DNA of 64,000 nt from an uncultured Prevotella sp. GTDB lineage: Bacteria > Bacteroidota > Bacteroidia > Bacteroidales > Bacteroidaceae. The position numbers and the translations under genes were made by a program. Numbering within the stretch: the stretch's first letter is position 1; every line of letters starts with the position of its first letter. Under the pieces are notes generated by a model. It was not told where the DNA came from and did not search any database. It saw nothing but the letters and a program-made list of their open reading frames with translations. Shown here in pieces: positions 1-7,495 of this stretch. The stretch is taken from positions 16,925-80,924 of the forward strand of contig CAKPRX010000001.1 in the NCBI GenBank assembly GCA_934183135.1. The letters run 5' to 3'.

Positions 1-87
1 AAAGACATCGCCTCGTACCTCAAGCTACATCCAAACACCATTAGCAAAATTCGCCATGATATAACATTTGAAGGACAGCAACCGTAA
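1..87 (+). CDS. Crp/Fnr-family transcriptional regulator, C-terminal end only
   Basis: The window opens inside a reading frame that gives 28 residues and then a TAA stop. The residues read as the recognition part of a Crp-type winged helix-turn-helix (IASYLKLHPNTISKIR), as in the small Bacteroidetes Crp/Fnr regulators whose C-terminus reads EIASYLxxxPxxxSxIR. The cyclic-nucleotide-binding half lies outside the window, so ligand and targets cannot be judged. It ends about 100 bases before the SDR gene and is AT-rich like that gene. Confidence 0.6.
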   Translation, partial: KDIASYLKLHPNTISKIRHDITFEGQQP

Positions 88-168
88 TTTTCTCAACCTA
101 AGTTGAGACTATGTCCCCAAAAGCCCCATCCCCACTACCCGTCATACTGGATAGCCGCTGATATTTCG

Positions 169-176
169 TACCTTTG
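169..176 (+). promoter_or_regulatory. Bacteroidetes -7 box upstream of the SDR gene
   Basis: TACCTTTG fits the Bacteroidetes -7 consensus TAnnTTTG. The -33 position holds only a partial match (ACTG). It sits 13 bases before the ATG at 190, so the transcript would be nearly leaderless, which also argues against the upstream ATG at 103. Confidence 0.5.
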
Positions 177-189
177 TCGAAAAAAGAAT

Positions 190-903
190 ATGAATATCAT
201 TATTATTGGTGCCACCTCTGGCATAGGTAACGGCTTGTTGAAAAAATATGCGGTCCCTGGAAACAAGATAGCTATCGTAGGACGCAGAAAGACCATTTTG
301 AAAGAAATAAAAGCATCCTATTCGCCAACCGTCATCACATTTGCTGCAGATATTACACATCCTGACGAAACAATGGCGGCCATCAAATATTTCAAAACTC
401 AGATGGCGACTGTAGACATGGCTATTGTGTGTGCGGGAACAGGAGACTTAAACCCACAGCTTGACTTCTCCATAGAGAATCAGGCCCTGCAGACCAATAT
501 TATTGGCTGGACTTATGCTATTGACTACCTTTACAATATTCTACATCAACAAGGATTTGGCCATCTCATAGGCATTACATCTATCGGAGGACTGCGGGGC
601 GAACCACAGGCACCTGCCTATAGCGCCTCGAAAGCTTACCAAATCAATTACATGGAGGCTATACGCAAAAAGGCCTATCAGGAGGGGAACCGTGTATGCA
701 TTACAGATATTCGTCCAGGTCTCGTAAACACCCGAATGGCAAAGGGAGAAAATTTATTTTGGGTCATGCCAGTTGAAAAGGTCGTCAGCCAAATTCTAAA
801 AGCTATCCGCCAAAAGCGCTCTAAAGCCTATATCACTAAGAGATGGCACGTCCTTGCCATTGTCAACAAGCACCTGCCCTATAGTATTTACAAGAAATTG
901 TAA
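190..903 (+). CDS. Short-chain dehydrogenase/reductase (SDR)
   Basis: The 237-residue protein has a classical SDR fold signature. The N-terminus runs MNIIIIGATSGIG, the Rossmann cofactor motif TGxxxGIG in its GATSGIG variant. The catalytic YxxxK is seen as YSASK after a serine-containing strand (GITSIGG), and PGLVNT follows as the usual post-active-site segment. Length fits the classical family (about 250). The substrate cannot be told from sequence. An in-frame ATG at 103 would add 29 residues without family character, and a -7 box at 169-176 lies inside that extension, so 190 is preferred. Codons are AT-rich (many ATT, AAA, AAT), unlike most other genes here. Confidence 0.85.
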   Translation: MNIIIIGATSGIGNGLLKKYAVPGNKIAIVGRRKTILKEIKASYSPTVITFAADITHPDETMAAIKYFKTQMATVDMAIVCAGTGDLNPQLDFSIENQALQTNIIGWTYAIDYLYNILHQQGFGHLIGITSIGGLRGEPQAPAYSASKAYQINYMEAIRKKAYQEGNRVCITDIRPGLVNTRMAKGENLFWVMPVEKVVSQILKAIRQKRSKAYITKRWHVLAIVNKHLPYSIYKKL

Positions 904-1024
904 ATAGACCACCTGTTTATCTGGTGGGGACGCATACGGCATCTGCCAATATAATAAGCCATGCGCTACTGATAACGCACAACATATTTATAATAAAGGA
1001 AAGACTTAGAATGATAATCGGGGT

Positions 1025-1054
1025 AAAAACAGAGGATACTGCCCTGCTGGCAGT
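1025..1054 (-). terminator. Possible terminator after the tRNA pair
   Basis: Read on the minus strand, a 6-bp stem (ACTGCC / GGCAGT, 5-base loop) lies downstream of tRNA-Glu and is followed within 8 bases by a T5 run. The stem is short, so this is a weak call. Confidence 0.35.
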
Positions 1055-1085
1055 GAGCGTCGCCGCGCTCAGGGCGACTGTCGTG

Positions 1086-1157
1086 TAGTCGGTAAGGGAA
1101 TCGAACCCTTATGCCAAGATTGAGAATCTTGTATCCTAACCGTTAGATGAACCGACC
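1086..1157 (-). tRNA. tRNA-Glu (anticodon CTC)
   Basis: On the minus strand a cloverleaf can be drawn. The 7-bp acceptor stem is GGTCGGT with ACCGACT (the first pair is G-T). The anticodon stem is CAAGA/TCTTG around the loop TTCTCAA, giving CTC. The T arm is AAGGG-TTCGATT-CCCTT. CCA is not encoded. CTC reads the GAG codon, which is frequent in this GC-rich genome. It is the second gene of a tRNA pair, 32 bases after tRNA-Ser. Confidence 0.9.
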
Positions 1158-1189
1158 GTCAGTCCTTGCCAGTCAAGTCATGACTGCTG

Positions 1190-1277
1190 CGGAGAGACGG
1201 GGATTCGAACCCCGGAACCGCTTTGGACGGTTACACGCTTTCCAGGCGTGCCTCTTCAGCCACTCGAGCATCTCTCC
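1190..1277 (-). tRNA. tRNA-Ser (anticodon GGA)
   Basis: On the minus strand the acceptor stem GGAGAGA pairs with TCTCTCC, and a G discriminator base follows, as is typical for serine tRNAs. The anticodon stem CACGC/GCGTG (one G-T class mismatch allowed) encloses CTGGAAA, giving GGA. A long variable arm (ACCGTCCAAAGCGGT) and T arm CGGGG-TTCGAAT-CCCCG complete a class II tRNA of 88 bases. It reads UCC and UCU codons. Confidence 0.93.
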
Positions 1278-1290
1278 ATCAACGCGGATG

Positions 1291-1298
1291 CAAAAGTA
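1291..1298 (-). promoter_or_regulatory. -7 box for the tRNA pair
   Basis: On the minus strand TACTTTTG matches TAnnTTTG and lies 13 bases upstream of the first base of tRNA-Ser. No clear TTTG is found at the -33 spacing. Confidence 0.5.
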
Positions 1299-1337
1299 CG
1301 CATTTTTTTTGCAATTCTTTAGCATCGCCGCGGTTAT

Positions 1338-2153
1338 TTAAAATTCTTTAAGTATTTGCGCACCAAATATGCGGGCCACGTTCTCGTTGGTTATCCGCGC
1401 CACCTCGTCGTCAGAGACATGGTAACTCTGGGCCAGGCAATGCAGAACCTCGACCACGAAGGCGCTCTCATTGCGCTGGCCACGGTGAGGAACGGGCGCC
1501 ATGTAAGGGCTGTCGGTCTCTAAGACGATGCGGCTGAGCGGGACAGCTGCCGGAAGGTCCTCGCGCAGGTGACTGCTCTTGAAGGTGAGCACGCCGCCCA
1601 CGCCGAGACAGAAGCTGTCAAAGCTGAGCAGCTCGGCAGCCTCATGTCGGTTGCCCGTAAAGCAGTGGAACACACCGCCCACCAACTGGCGCTCATAGTG
1701 GCGCAACAGATGAACCATCTCGCTCTGCCCCTTACGGCAATGTATCATCAGAGGGAGCTGGTATTCGACCGCCCACTCGACCTGCTGCTCAAAGGCAGCC
1801 AGTTGCTCGTGCTCAAAATCGCGCGACCAGTAGTAGTCGAGCCCCACCTCGCCTATGGCGATAAACCGGCGGGCTGTGGTGCGGTCCTCGGCCAGTACCG
1901 CCTTCATCCGGGCCAGTTCGTCGGCCCACCCGGCGTTTACCTCTTCGGGATGTAGCCCTATCATGGGGTACGCGTAGCCTGCATAGCGGGTACACACATC
2001 GAGCACCGAGGCCACGGAGGCCAGGTTGATGGCAGGCAGGAACACCCGGGCCACACCGGCCTGACGGGCACGGGCCATCACCTCGTCACGGTCGGCTGCG
2101 AACTCGCTGCCGTCAAGATGGGTATGTGTATCTATAATGGATATGGGCATCAT
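1338..2153 (-). CDS. TatD-family metal-dependent hydrolase
   Basis: The 271-residue protein is a TatD-type TIM-barrel deoxyribonuclease/hydrolase. Metal ligands are visible in order: HTH near residues 10-12 (IDTHTHLD), GEVGLDYY in the middle with its Glu, MIHCRKG and VFHCFTG each with a His, and ETDSPYMAP near the C-terminus with its Asp. Length is typical (about 260). Members act in the cytoplasm on DNA ends or other phosphoesters, and the physiological substrate is often unknown. Its ATG shares one base with the stop of the upstream polyprenyl synthase (TGATG), so the two are probably translationally coupled. Confidence 0.9.
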   Translation of the reverse strand: MMPISIIDTHTHLDGSEFAADRDEVMARARQAGVARVFLPAINLASVASVLDVCTRYAGYAYPMIGLHPEEVNAGWADELARMKAVLAEDRTTARRFIAIGEVGLDYYWSRDFEHEQLAAFEQQVEWAVEYQLPLMIHCRKGQSEMVHLLRHYERQLVGGVFHCFTGNRHEAAELLSFDSFCLGVGGVLTFKSSHLREDLPAAVPLSRIVLETDSPYMAPVPHRGQRNESAFVVEVLHCLAQSYHVSDDEVARITNENVARIFGAQILKEF

Positions 2154-3124
2154 CAGTATTGGCGTTTCATCATCTTCTCTGCATAGTGGGCCAGTTCGGC
2201 CTTGCGGTCCTCGCTGACAGCTACTGCGCTGAGATGCTTACGGCTCTCGGCGAAGTAGTAGGCTATTTTCTCTGTGGCCAGCAGGTCTATGCCCATCTCG
2301 TTGTACAGCCGGGTCACGGCGGCAACCTTCTCCTGCGGGCGGTCGTCGGTGGCCAGCCACCGCTCCAGTTCGGCCCGCTGCCCAGTGCTGGCCCGGTTGT
2401 AGGCATTGATAAGCATGAAGGTCTTCTTGTTACAGAGTATATCACCCCCAATGGCCTTGCCAAACACCTTGGGGTCGCCGTACACATCCAGGAAGTCGTC
2501 CTGAAGCTGGAAGGCCAGCCCTATCTGCTCGCCGAACCTATACAGGTTGTCACAGTCGGCCTCGGGCGCATCGGCCAGTATGGCGCCTATCTTGAGCGCG
2601 CAGGCCAGCAGTACACTGGTCTTCAGCCTGATCATCTCGATATACTCGGCCTCGCTCACATCGTTTCGCCGCTCAAAATCCATGTCATACTGCTGTCCCT
2701 CGCCTATCTCCAGCGCCGTCTCGGTAAACAGCTGCAGCACTTCGGCCAGCTTGTCGCGCCGGCATTGGGCCATGCGCTGATAGGCCAGTACCAGCATAGA
2801 GTCGCCGCTCAGTATGGCGGTGTTGGCATCCCACTTGCGGTGTACCGTGGGCTGTCCGCGGCGCAGGTCGGCATTGTCCATCAGGTCGTCGTGCAGCAGG
2901 GTGTAGTTGTGGTACGTCTCCAGGCCACAGGCAGGCATCATTATCGACTCCGGGTCGTCCTTATATAGGTTATAGGCCAGCAACATCAGCGTCGGGCGTA
3001 TGCGCTTGCCTCCCAGCGACAGCACATACCTGACGGGGTCGTACAGGGAGCGGGGCTGCCGGTCGTAAGGCAGAAGGCTCAGGTAATCATTAATCTTGGC
3101 AAGAATGTCTTCAGCTTTCATCAT
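2153..3124 (-). CDS. Polyprenyl (geranyl/farnesyl or longer) diphosphate synthase
   Basis: The 323-residue trans-isoprenyl diphosphate synthase condenses isopentenyl diphosphate onto allylic diphosphates. The GGKRIRP motif is at about 39-44, the first aspartate-rich motif DDLMD at 79-83 with RRGQPTVH after it, and the second, DDFLD, at about 209-213 in a LQDDFLD context. Helix composition suggests a short- to medium-chain enzyme, but chain length cannot be fixed by eye. It sits between a TonB-like gene (22-base gap) and tatD (1-base overlap), a likely operon. Confidence 0.9.
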   Translation of the reverse strand: MMKAEDILAKINDYLSLLPYDRQPRSLYDPVRYVLSLGGKRIRPTLMLLAYNLYKDDPESIMMPACGLETYHNYTLLHDDLMDNADLRRGQPTVHRKWDANTAILSGDSMLVLAYQRMAQCRRDKLAEVLQLFTETALEIGEGQQYDMDFERRNDVSEAEYIEMIRLKTSVLLACALKIGAILADAPEADCDNLYRFGEQIGLAFQLQDDFLDVYGDPKVFGKAIGGDILCNKKTFMLINAYNRASTGQRAELERWLATDDRPQEKVAAVTRLYNEMGIDLLATEKIAYYFAESRKHLSAVAVSEDRKAELAHYAEKMMKRQY

Positions 3125-3146
3125 AAGTATCTTGGTTTTTTACGGA

Positions 3147-3845
3147 TTATAACTGGAACACTATGGGGATGGCGAACAGTGTACGGCAAGGCTTATCGTT
3201 CTCCATGCCAGGTTTCCATGGCGGCATCTGTCTGATGACGCGCAGCGCCTCGCGGTCCAGCAACGGATGAACGGAGTGCTCTATCTTAGGCGAGGATATG
3301 GAACCGTCGCGGTTGATGATAAACGACACCACCACGCGACCCTCTATATGCTGCTGGCGGGCCAGGGCCGGGTAGCAGAGGTTCTGCGTGAGCCACTTGG
3401 TAAACGCCTCCATGCCCCCCTCGAACTGTGGTATCTGCTCGACCACCCTGAAGTGTATGGGTTTGTCGTCTACGGGTGTCTGAGGCAGTGCCTGCGACAC
3501 GTGGGCATCATCGGCAACCGCCACCTCGTCGCCGGGCGTAACGGGGGCGGCCTGGGCGGCCAGCCTGTCGGGCGTGGCGGTCTGCGGAGCCTGTACGGCC
3601 TTGATATGGGCCGACGCGGCCACGGCAGGACGGTCGGCCGAAATCATATCGCGCTGGTCGGCATAGCTCTGCAGGTCCATGTCCTGCACCATGTCGTCGA
3701 AAGAGTCGTCAGGGACATCGGGCGTGGTGACCGAGGTAAACTCGAGCGCCACGAAGAGTACCGACAGGGCCACTATCACACCCAGCAGAAATCCCGGGAT
3801 GGTCTTGCTGTCGGTATCGGTACTATATATATGGCTCTCACTCAT
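3147..3845 (-). CDS. TonB-like energy transducer protein
   Basis: From the chosen ATG at 3845 the protein has 232 residues. A short cytoplasmic start is followed by one membrane helix (about 16-38). Then comes an Ala/Pro/Asp-rich periplasmic linker and a TonB C-terminal domain of about 100 residues, with YPALARQQHIEGRVVV, VSFIINRDGSI and PPWKPG as in the Bacteroidetes TonB_C family. The reading frame stays open to 4121, but the extra 92 residues overlap the divergent porQ and have no family features, and the divergent -7 box lies at 3891-3898. It presumably transmits proton-motive force to an outer-membrane receptor; which one is unknown. Confidence 0.85.
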   Translation of the reverse strand: MSESHIYSTDTDSKTIPGFLLGVIVALSVLFVALEFTSVTTPDVPDDSFDDMVQDMDLQSYADQRDMISADRPAVAASAHIKAVQAPQTATPDRLAAQAAPVTPGDEVAVADDAHVSQALPQTPVDDKPIHFRVVEQIPQFEGGMEAFTKWLTQNLCYPALARQQHIEGRVVVSFIINRDGSISSPKIEHSVHPLLDREALRVIRQMPPWKPGMENDKPCRTLFAIPIVFQL

Positions 3846-3890
3846 CTTTGTACTCCTTATAAATATCGGTTGCCCGAATGAAATCGTCTG

Positions 3891-3898
3891 CAAAATTA
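3891..3898 (-). promoter_or_regulatory. -7 box for the TonB-like/polyprenyl synthase/tatD operon
   Basis: Minus-strand TAATTTTG fits TAnnTTTG and lies 46 bases upstream of the chosen TonB-like start. It is back to back with the porQ -7 box. Confidence 0.55.
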
Positions 3899-3921
3899 AC
3901 GTAGATTTTTGAAAAAAGGTG

Positions 3922-3929
3922 TAACTTTG
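3922..3929 (+). promoter_or_regulatory. -7 box for porQ-cmk
   Basis: TAACTTTG is a full match to TAnnTTTG, 21 bases before the porQ ATG. No TTTG is seen at the -33 distance. Confidence 0.6.
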
Positions 3930-3950
3930 CCAAATAATAGGAAAAAATAG

Positions 3951-4895
3951 ATGAAAAAATGTTTTTTCGCTCTCCTTCTGACACTCATAGCTACCATGAG
4001 CATCGCCCAGGAGAGCCAGACTACATACAACTTTCTCAGAGTGCCGGTGAGTGCCCACGCGGCAGCACTGGGTGGCGACAACATCACGCTGATAGACGAC
4101 GACGCCACGCTGCTGTTTCACAACCCGGCCCTGCTGACATCGGTCAGCGACAAGACCATAGCACTGAACTACATGAACTACATGGCGGGGGTCAACATGA
4201 TGAGCGCCTCGTTCAGCCGGGTGGTTCGCGAGCGGGCTTCATGGGCCGTCTCGGCTCAGTACATCAACTATGGCAGCATGAAGCAGATGGATGCCGACAA
4301 CGTGCAGACCGGCAGTTTCACGGCCAAGGACATAGCCTTCGCCGGAACGTTCTCCTATCTGCTTACCGACCGCCTGGCCGGTGGCATCACCGCCCGCCTC
4401 ATCACCTCTTACCTCGGCGACTACAACTCTATCGGCGCCGGCTTCGACCTGGGCCTCAACTACTACGACCCCGACCGTGAGTGGTCGCTCTCTGTGGTGG
4501 CCAAGAACTTAGGCGGCCAGCTCAAGGCCTACAATGAGGTCTACGACCACATGCCCATAGACCTGCAGATAGGCGGCAGCAAGCGCCTGACGCATACGCC
4601 GTTCCGTCTGTCGGCCACAGCGGTCGACCTGAACCACTGGAACTACAAGTTCATCTACCACTGGGTACTCGGGCTCGACATACTGCTCTCCGACAACGTC
4701 TGGGTGGGTGCCGGCTACAACCTGCGCCGTGCCAACGAGATGAAAATAGTGAACGCCGAGGACGAGAGCAGCCACGGTGCCGGCCTCTCTTTCGGCGCGG
4801 GCCTCACCCTTGACCGCTTCAAACTGGGCGTGGCCTACGGCAAGTACCACGTGTCCAGCAGTTCGCTTATAGTCAATGCAGCATACACCTTATGA
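3951..4895 (+). CDS. porQ: Type IX secretion system protein PorQ
   Basis: The 314-residue protein begins with a signal peptide (about 1-20, ending SIAQ). It continues as an outer-membrane beta-barrel-like sequence with alternating polar and aromatic strands. The segments [27 protein letters not shown] and VAAKNLGGQ-type text are characteristic of PorQ and the wider PorV/PorQ-like family. PorQ is a component of the type IX secretion/gliding machinery of Bacteroidetes, thought to act late at the outer membrane. Its stop overlaps the cmk start by four bases (ATGA), the porQ-cmk order seen in other Bacteroidales. No other por gene is in this window. Confidence 0.85.
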   Translation: MKKCFFALLLTLIATMSIAQESQTTYNFLRVPVSAHAAALGGDNITLIDDDATLLFHNPALLTSVSDKTIALNYMNYMAGVNMMSASFSRVVRERASWAVSAQYINYGSMKQMDADNVQTGSFTAKDIAFAGTFSYLLTDRLAGGITARLITSYLGDYNSIGAGFDLGLNYYDPDREWSLSVVAKNLGGQLKAYNEVYDHMPIDLQIGGSKRLTHTPFRLSATAVDLNHWNYKFIYHWVLGLDILLSDNVWVGAGYNLRRANEMKIVNAEDESSHGAGLSFGAGLTLDRFKLGVAYGKYHVSSSSLIVNAAYTL

Positions 4896-5602
4896 TAACT
4901 ACAGATATGAAAAAGATTGTGATAGCCATAGACGGGCACTCCTCGTGTGGCAAGAGTACCATGGCCAAGGACCTGGCACGTGAGATAGGATATGTATATG
5001 TAGACACGGGCGCCATGTACCGTGCCGTGACGCTCTTCGCGCAGCGCCACCAGCTGTTTGGCGATGACGGCAGCATACAGGCCGACACGCTGGAGCGGCT
5101 TATGGACCAGCTTCACATCAGTTTCAAGTTCAACCCCGACACGGGTCGCCCTGACACGTATCTCAACGGCGAGTTAGTGGAACGCCTTATACGGTCGCTC
5201 GAAGTAAGCTCGCACGTGAGCCCCATAGCCGCCCTGCCCTTTGTGCGCACTGCGATGGTTCGCCAGCAGCAGGCCATGGGCCTGGACAAGGGCATCGTGA
5301 TGGATGGGCGCGACATAGGTACCACCGTGTTTCCACAGGCCGAGCTGAAGATATTCGTAACGGCCAGCCCGGAGGTGCGGGCCCAGCGCCGCTACGACGA
5401 GCTGAAGGCTAAGGGCATGGAGGCCGACTACGACGAGATACTGCACAACGTGCAGGAGCGCGACTACATAGACTCGCACCGCGAGGTGTCGCCCCTGCGC
5501 CAGGCCGACGATGCCCTGCTGCTGGACAACAGCCACATGACCATTGCCGAGCAGAAGCAGTGGCTCCTGGACCGCTACCACGAGACCGTAGCTGCCCTAT
5601 AG
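4892..5602 (+). CDS. cmk: (d)CMP kinase
   Basis: The 236-residue cytidylate kinase phosphorylates CMP and dCMP with ATP. The P-loop GHSSCGKST lies at about 15-23. [10 protein letters not shown] follows as the NMP-site signature, and VMDGRDIGT with [13 protein letters not shown] in the second half is highly typical of Cmk. Start 4892 (ATGATA) overlaps the porQ stop; an ATG at 4907 would give 231 residues and begins directly at [10 protein letters not shown], so either is possible. A strong hairpin follows the gene. Confidence 0.93.
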   Translation: MITTDMKKIVIAIDGHSSCGKSTMAKDLAREIGYVYVDTGAMYRAVTLFAQRHQLFGDDGSIQADTLERLMDQLHISFKFNPDTGRPDTYLNGELVERLIRSLEVSSHVSPIAALPFVRTAMVRQQQAMGLDKGIVMDGRDIGTTVFPQAELKIFVTASPEVRAQRRYDELKAKGMEADYDEILHNVQERDYIDSHREVSPLRQADDALLLDNSHMTIAEQKQWLLDRYHETVAAL

Positions 5603-5623
5603 CCTCCTGGGGCACCACATACC

Positions 5624-5683
5624 AACGCCTTGAAACAGCGCGCACACCCATCATGGGTACGCCGCCATTTCAAGGCGTTTTTT
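5624..5683 (+). terminator. Intrinsic terminator after cmk
   Basis: A 12-bp perfect stem (AACGCCTTGAAA with TTTCAAGGCGTT) closes a 32-base loop. The T-rich end of the second arm continues as TTTTTT. It lies 21 bases after the cmk stop. Confidence 0.8.
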
Positions 5684-5764
5684 ATATCTTGCTGCAGATG
5701 GCCAGGCACTGCTGACTGGCCACAGCCGTCACCGCCAAGGGCACCCCAGGCTCCGTCCTAACCA

Positions 5765-6139
5765 TCAGCGTTCAGTCTCCGACTGTTCCCAGTCCTGCCA
5801 CTCGCGCATGGCCTGCTGCCAGTCGGTCTGCTCACCACTGGCCACAGCCTGGCACTGCCGCTCGGCCTCGTCGCGGGCACGGTCGCGGGCACGCTTGGCT
5901 TTCATCGCGCTGATGGTGGCATCGTCCAGAATCTGTATGGCTCCGCGCCGCAACGCCTCCTGAAGTTCGTCTTCGCCAAAGGCATGCCCAGGCTCATTGA
6001 AATCAGAGATGTTGAACTCATAGTCAACTCTCAGTTCGTGCCTTATCTGTTTCTGCCGGGCACGGTTGCCGGCATTTTTAAGCCTCAGTAATTTTCCTAT
6101 CTGGGCGATTTCGGCTTGCGAGAACTTGTTCCTTCCCAT
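5765..6139 (-). CDS. Small conserved hypothetical protein
   Basis: The 124-residue soluble protein has no signal peptide. Its first half (KFSQAEIAQIGKLLRLKNAG, then ARQKQIRHELR) looks helical and DNA- or RNA-binding-like, with basic residues. The middle reads FNISDFNEPG, and the end is rich in Ala, Arg, Asp and Glu and probably a long helix or coiled coil. I recall similar small proteins as conserved hypotheticals in Bacteroidales but know no function. It starts 8 bases after the GH29 stop on the same strand, so it is probably cotranscribed. Confidence 0.65.
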   Translation of the reverse strand: MGRNKFSQAEIAQIGKLLRLKNAGNRARQKQIRHELRVDYEFNISDFNEPGHAFGEDELQEALRRGAIQILDDATISAMKAKRARDRARDEAERQCQAVASGEQTDWQQAMREWQDWEQSETER

Positions 6140-6147
6140 TATCAGCC

Positions 6148-7464
6148 TTACTTAATCTCCAGTTCTATGACCTTGTCTATGTCAGTGGGCACCTCGCCGA
6201 GCAGCAGGGTGACTCCGCTGGCCGTCTTGGCCGTCTTTACGGGCCGGCGGGTAATAAAGTCGACAGCGCTCACCACCGTCTTGTTGCCAGTGGGTATAAA
6301 CAGGCCCTTGTCCTTGAGGTTGAGGATGTGCACGTAGAGCTTGTTGCCCTTCTGGGTCGTTACGCCCCAGTCGTGGGGAGCCACCAGGCCGCCACGGCAG
6401 CCATATATGGTGGTGCCGTAGGTCTTGAGCCACGCGCCCATTTCGGCCAGCCGGCTCAGGGCCATTGCGGGCAGATTGCCATTGGGCTCGGGCCCCATAT
6501 TGAGCAGCAGGTTGGCGTTCTTGCCGGCCGCGCGCACCAGCAGCTGTATCAGCTGGCGCCCGCTCTTATAGTTCTGGTCCGTTATCTTATATCCCCACAT
6601 GCCGTTCATGGTCACGCAGCTTTCCAGGGGCAGCTGACTGATGTCCTGTCCTGACAGTCCGCCGGTGTTCTCACCAGGAAGATCCTGCTCGAAGATTTGG
6701 AAATCCTCACCGGGGTTAGGGGTAGAATGGTGGTTGTTGCCTATCAGACAGCTGGGCTGCAGACGGTGGATGAGGGCATACTGCCCAGGCAGCTGCCAGT
6801 CAAAGTCAGGGTTCTCCTTCTGGTCCCACATGCCGTCAAACCAGATGGCATCTACCTTGCCATACTTGGTAAGCAGCTCGGTGAGCTGGTTGTTCATAAA
6901 GGTGTAGTAGCTCTTCCAGTCCTGCTTGTCCTTAGGACGGCCGGTGCCCCTGCCTGTACGGCCGAGCGGATAGTCGAGCCGCCCCCAGTCCAGGTGCGAG
7001 TAGTAGAGATGCAGCCCGATGCCCTGACGATGGCACTCGTCGGCCAGCTCCTTTACGATGTCGCGCCTGAAGGGTGTCCCTTTCACGATATTGTAGTCGC
7101 TGTACTGCGTATCCCACATAGAGAAACCGTCGTGATGGCGCGTGGTAAAACAGATGTACTTGGCACCGGCGGCCTTGATGGCGCTAACCCACTTGGCAGC
7201 ATCAAACTCGGCCGGGTAGAAGCCCTTGGCCAGCTTGGCGTACTCCAGGTAGTTGAGGTTCTTGGTGTTGAGCGTCCACTCGCCTGTGGCAAGCATGCTG
7301 TAGATGCCCCAGTGGAGGAAAATGCCGAACCCCTGGTCGCGAAACTCGCTGCGGGCCTGCAGGTTGGCCTCTGTAGGTTGATACTGCTGTGCACCGGCCG
7401 CCAGGCATACCATCCAGGCAGCTAATAATGTGGCGGCTCTCCGCCCAATAACTGATGTCTTCAT
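6148..7464 (-). CDS. Alpha-L-fucosidase, glycoside hydrolase family 29
   Basis: The 438-residue enzyme begins with a signal peptide (about 1-25) and continues with the GH29 (beta/alpha)8 catalytic domain. Visible signatures are FGIFLHWGIYS near 47-57, TTRHHDGFSMWD near 107-118 and VDAIWFDG near 204-211. The Asp of WFDG (about 210) is the family's catalytic nucleophile. A short C-terminal beta domain follows. It releases alpha-linked fucose from host or plant glycans, in the periplasm or at the cell surface. It lies 31 bases after the SLH-protein gene and just before the small hypothetical gene. Confidence 0.93.
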   Translation of the reverse strand: MKTSVIGRRAATLLAAWMVCLAAGAQQYQPTEANLQARSEFRDQGFGIFLHWGIYSMLATGEWTLNTKNLNYLEYAKLAKGFYPAEFDAAKWVSAIKAAGAKYICFTTRHHDGFSMWDTQYSDYNIVKGTPFRRDIVKELADECHRQGIGLHLYYSHLDWGRLDYPLGRTGRGTGRPKDKQDWKSYYTFMNNQLTELLTKYGKVDAIWFDGMWDQKENPDFDWQLPGQYALIHRLQPSCLIGNNHHSTPNPGEDFQIFEQDLPGENTGGLSGQDISQLPLESCVTMNGMWGYKITDQNYKSGRQLIQLLVRAAGKNANLLLNMGPEPNGNLPAMALSRLAEMGAWLKTYGTTIYGCRGGLVAPHDWGVTTQKGNKLYVHILNLKDKGLFIPTGNKTVVSAVDFITRRPVKTAKTASGVTLLLGEVPTDIDKVIELEIK

Positions 7465-7495
7465 TTACGCTTGTTCTTATATATATAAATATGTA

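Noticed and set aside
1147-1341. 64-codon open frame on the plus strand
   Set aside because: It is read across the complement of tRNA-Ser; the RRGFEPRN-type peptide is the well-known false translation of a tRNA.
3846-4121. N-terminal extension of the TonB-like protein
   Set aside because: It overlaps the divergent porQ and both -7 boxes, and has no TonB features.
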